Assembly (NCBI RefSeq): GCF_029023825.1
Contig: NZ_CP118957.1
Coordinates: 185,001 to 249,000 of the forward strand
Source: Enterococcus saccharolyticus subsp. saccharolyticus
Lineage (GTDB): Bacteria > Bacillota > Bacilli > Lactobacillales > Enterococcaceae
DNA length: 64,000 nt
Direction of reading: 5' to 3'
This document shows positions 63,267-64,000 of the stretch, one piece after another (position 1 is the stretch's first letter; each line of letters begins with the position of its first letter). Position numbers and translations under genes: made by a program. Below the pieces are notes generated by a model. That model was not told where the DNA came from. It ran no database searches and was given only the letters and a program-made list of their open reading frames with translations.

Positions 63267-64000
63267 ATGACAAAATTACAAGAACAATTACAAGAGACAA
63301 CTACTTTTCTTCAAGAGAAAGGTGTAAAAGACATTGAATTTGGGTTGATTTTAGGTTCAGGTCTAGGCGAATTAGCAGATGAAATTGAAGAAGCAATCGT
63401 TATTCCATATGCTGAAATCCCATATTTCCCTGTATCAACGGTTGTTGGTCATGCAGGACAATTAGTTTATGGCACATTATCTGGTAAGAAAGTGTTAGCA
63501 ATGCAAGGTCGCTTCCATTATTATGAAGGACATTCTATGCAAACAGTGACCTATCCAGTACGTGTCATGGCAGCGATGAAGGCACATTCAATGATTGTTA
63601 CCAATGCTTGCGGTGGTGTGAACGAAAGCTTTGCACCGGGGGATTTAATGTTAATTACAGACCACATCAACTACACAGGTGACAATCCATTAATCGGTGA
63701 AAATGCAGATGAAATGGGTCCACGTTTTCCTGATATGAGTAATGCTTATACACCTGCATACCGTGAAGTAGCGAAAGAAGTAGGCGCGAAAAAAGGCTTG
63801 CATCTAAAAGAAGGGGTCTATATGGGATGGTCAGGTCCTACTTATGAAACACCAGCAGAAATCCGAATGTCTCGTGTGATTGGTGCGGATGCGGTTGGGA
63901 TGTCTACTGTACCAGAAGTGATTGTCGCAACACACAGCGGATTGAAAGTACTAGGTATTTCATGTATCACCAACTTAGCTGCCGGTATGCAAGCGACATT
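63267..64000 (+). CDS. punA: Purine nucleoside phosphorylase, 5' part
   Basis: 244 codons visible before the window ends, of about 272 expected. Trimeric PNP splitting inosine and guanosine to base and (deoxy)ribose-1-phosphate. LILGSGLGELADE (phosphate loop, about 28-40), GRFHYYEGHSM, TNACGGVNESFAPGDLMLI, and GVYMGWSGPTYETPAEIRM with GADAVGMSTVPEV (base-binding) are diagnostic. GTAGGAGTGAC precedes the ATG. Completes the catabolic set with pdp, cdd, deoB and deoC. Confidence 0.95.
   Translation, partial: MTKLQEQLQETTTFLQEKGVKDIEFGLILGSGLGELADEIEEAIVIPYAEIPYFPVSTVVGHAGQLVYGTLSGKKVLAMQGRFHYYEGHSMQTVTYPVRVMAAMKAHSMIVTNACGGVNESFAPGDLMLITDHINYTGDNPLIGENADEMGPRFPDMSNAYTPAYREVAKEVGAKKGLHLKEGVYMGWSGPTYETPAEIRMSRVIGADAVGMSTVPEVIVATHSGLKVLGISCITNLAAGMQAT

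Noticed and set aside
1-64000. CRISPR arrays, IS elements, prophage genes, tRNA or rRNA genes
   Set aside because: No direct-repeat arrays, transposase or integrase frames, or cloverleaf or rRNA sequences were seen by eye on either strand. A dedicated scan could still find a remnant.

Overview
The window looks like chromosome from an Enterococcus-type member of the Lactobacillales. It is AT-rich, has strong AGGAGG ribosome-binding sites, CcpA (cre) sites, a leucine T-box, Gram-positive lipoboxes, LmrCD/EfrAB-type exporters and the pdp-deoC-cdd-bmp-bmp-nup-deoB-pnp nucleoside operon in an order I recall from enterococci. This placement is inference from gene content; no rRNA or other decisive marker is present. 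LAYOUT. 1-9 kb: 3' part of metK, an MFS exporter, an esterase, an orphan C-terminally truncated PRD regulator behind two cre sites, then a TetR repressor divergent from a heterodimeric ABC multidrug exporter (EfrAB type) with a 21-bp palindrome between them. 9-12 kb: proC plus a divergent EamA transporter / AraC regulator pair, both broken. 11.9-17.8 kb: a complete galactitol-family PTS operon (EIIB, EIIC, polyol-phosphate dehydrogenase, PRD activator, EIIA, RpiB-type isomerase) behind two abutting cre sites. The absence of tagatose-6-P kinase and aldolase and the presence of an RpiB-type isomerase suggest a pentitol rather than galactitol. 17.8-21 kb: a rifamycin ADP-ribosyltransferase (Arr), a DUF1963 protein, a CPBP membrane protease and a LysR regulator. 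21-29 kb: a ten-gene operon, divergent from the LysR gene, matching the Bacillus subtilis ytmI-tcyJKLMN-ytmO-ytnI-ytnJ sulfur-salvage operon but led by an FMN reductase: import of a sulfur compound, N-acetylation, and oxidation by two luciferase-type monooxygenases fed with reduced flavin. 28.9-45 kb is a decay zone. It holds a HAD hydrolase, a membrane protein, leuA under a Leu T-box, an epimerase and a histidine phosphatase broken by stops or frameshifts. Several deletion scars join unrelated gene remnants: VanZ/epimerase, peptidase C26/PAS, and P-loop kinase/VOC. Intact genes in this zone include an EEP-family phosphatase/nuclease, an M42 peptidase, a TetR gene with an uncharacterised partner, a PfpI protein, a NERD protein, an alkaline phosphatase behind a textbook four-repeat Pho box, a YghU-type GST and an RpiB-like protein lacking the catalytic Cys. 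45.2-47.3 kb: a two-gene module, a GIY-YIG nuclease fused to a DUF2075 (Schlafen-group-3-like) helicase and translationally coupled to a MazG-like pyrophosphohydrolase. This is the best candidate for an incompletely described, possibly anti-phage, system. 47.5-52.2 kb: a short MGMT-family protein, GNAT, guaA, coaA and an RsmC-like methyltransferase. 52.3-64 kb: a LacI regulator followed by the nucleoside salvage region: pyrimidine-nucleoside phosphorylase, deoxyribose-phosphate aldolase, cytidine deaminase, two paralogous nucleoside-binding lipoproteins, the ABC nucleoside importer, phosphopentomutase and purine nucleoside phosphorylase (cut by the window end). LIMITS. Several disruptions lie in A or T homopolymers and could be sequencing errors. 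The internal deletions and gene-fragment fusions cannot be explained that way. No IS element, prophage, CRISPR array, tRNA or rRNA was seen.
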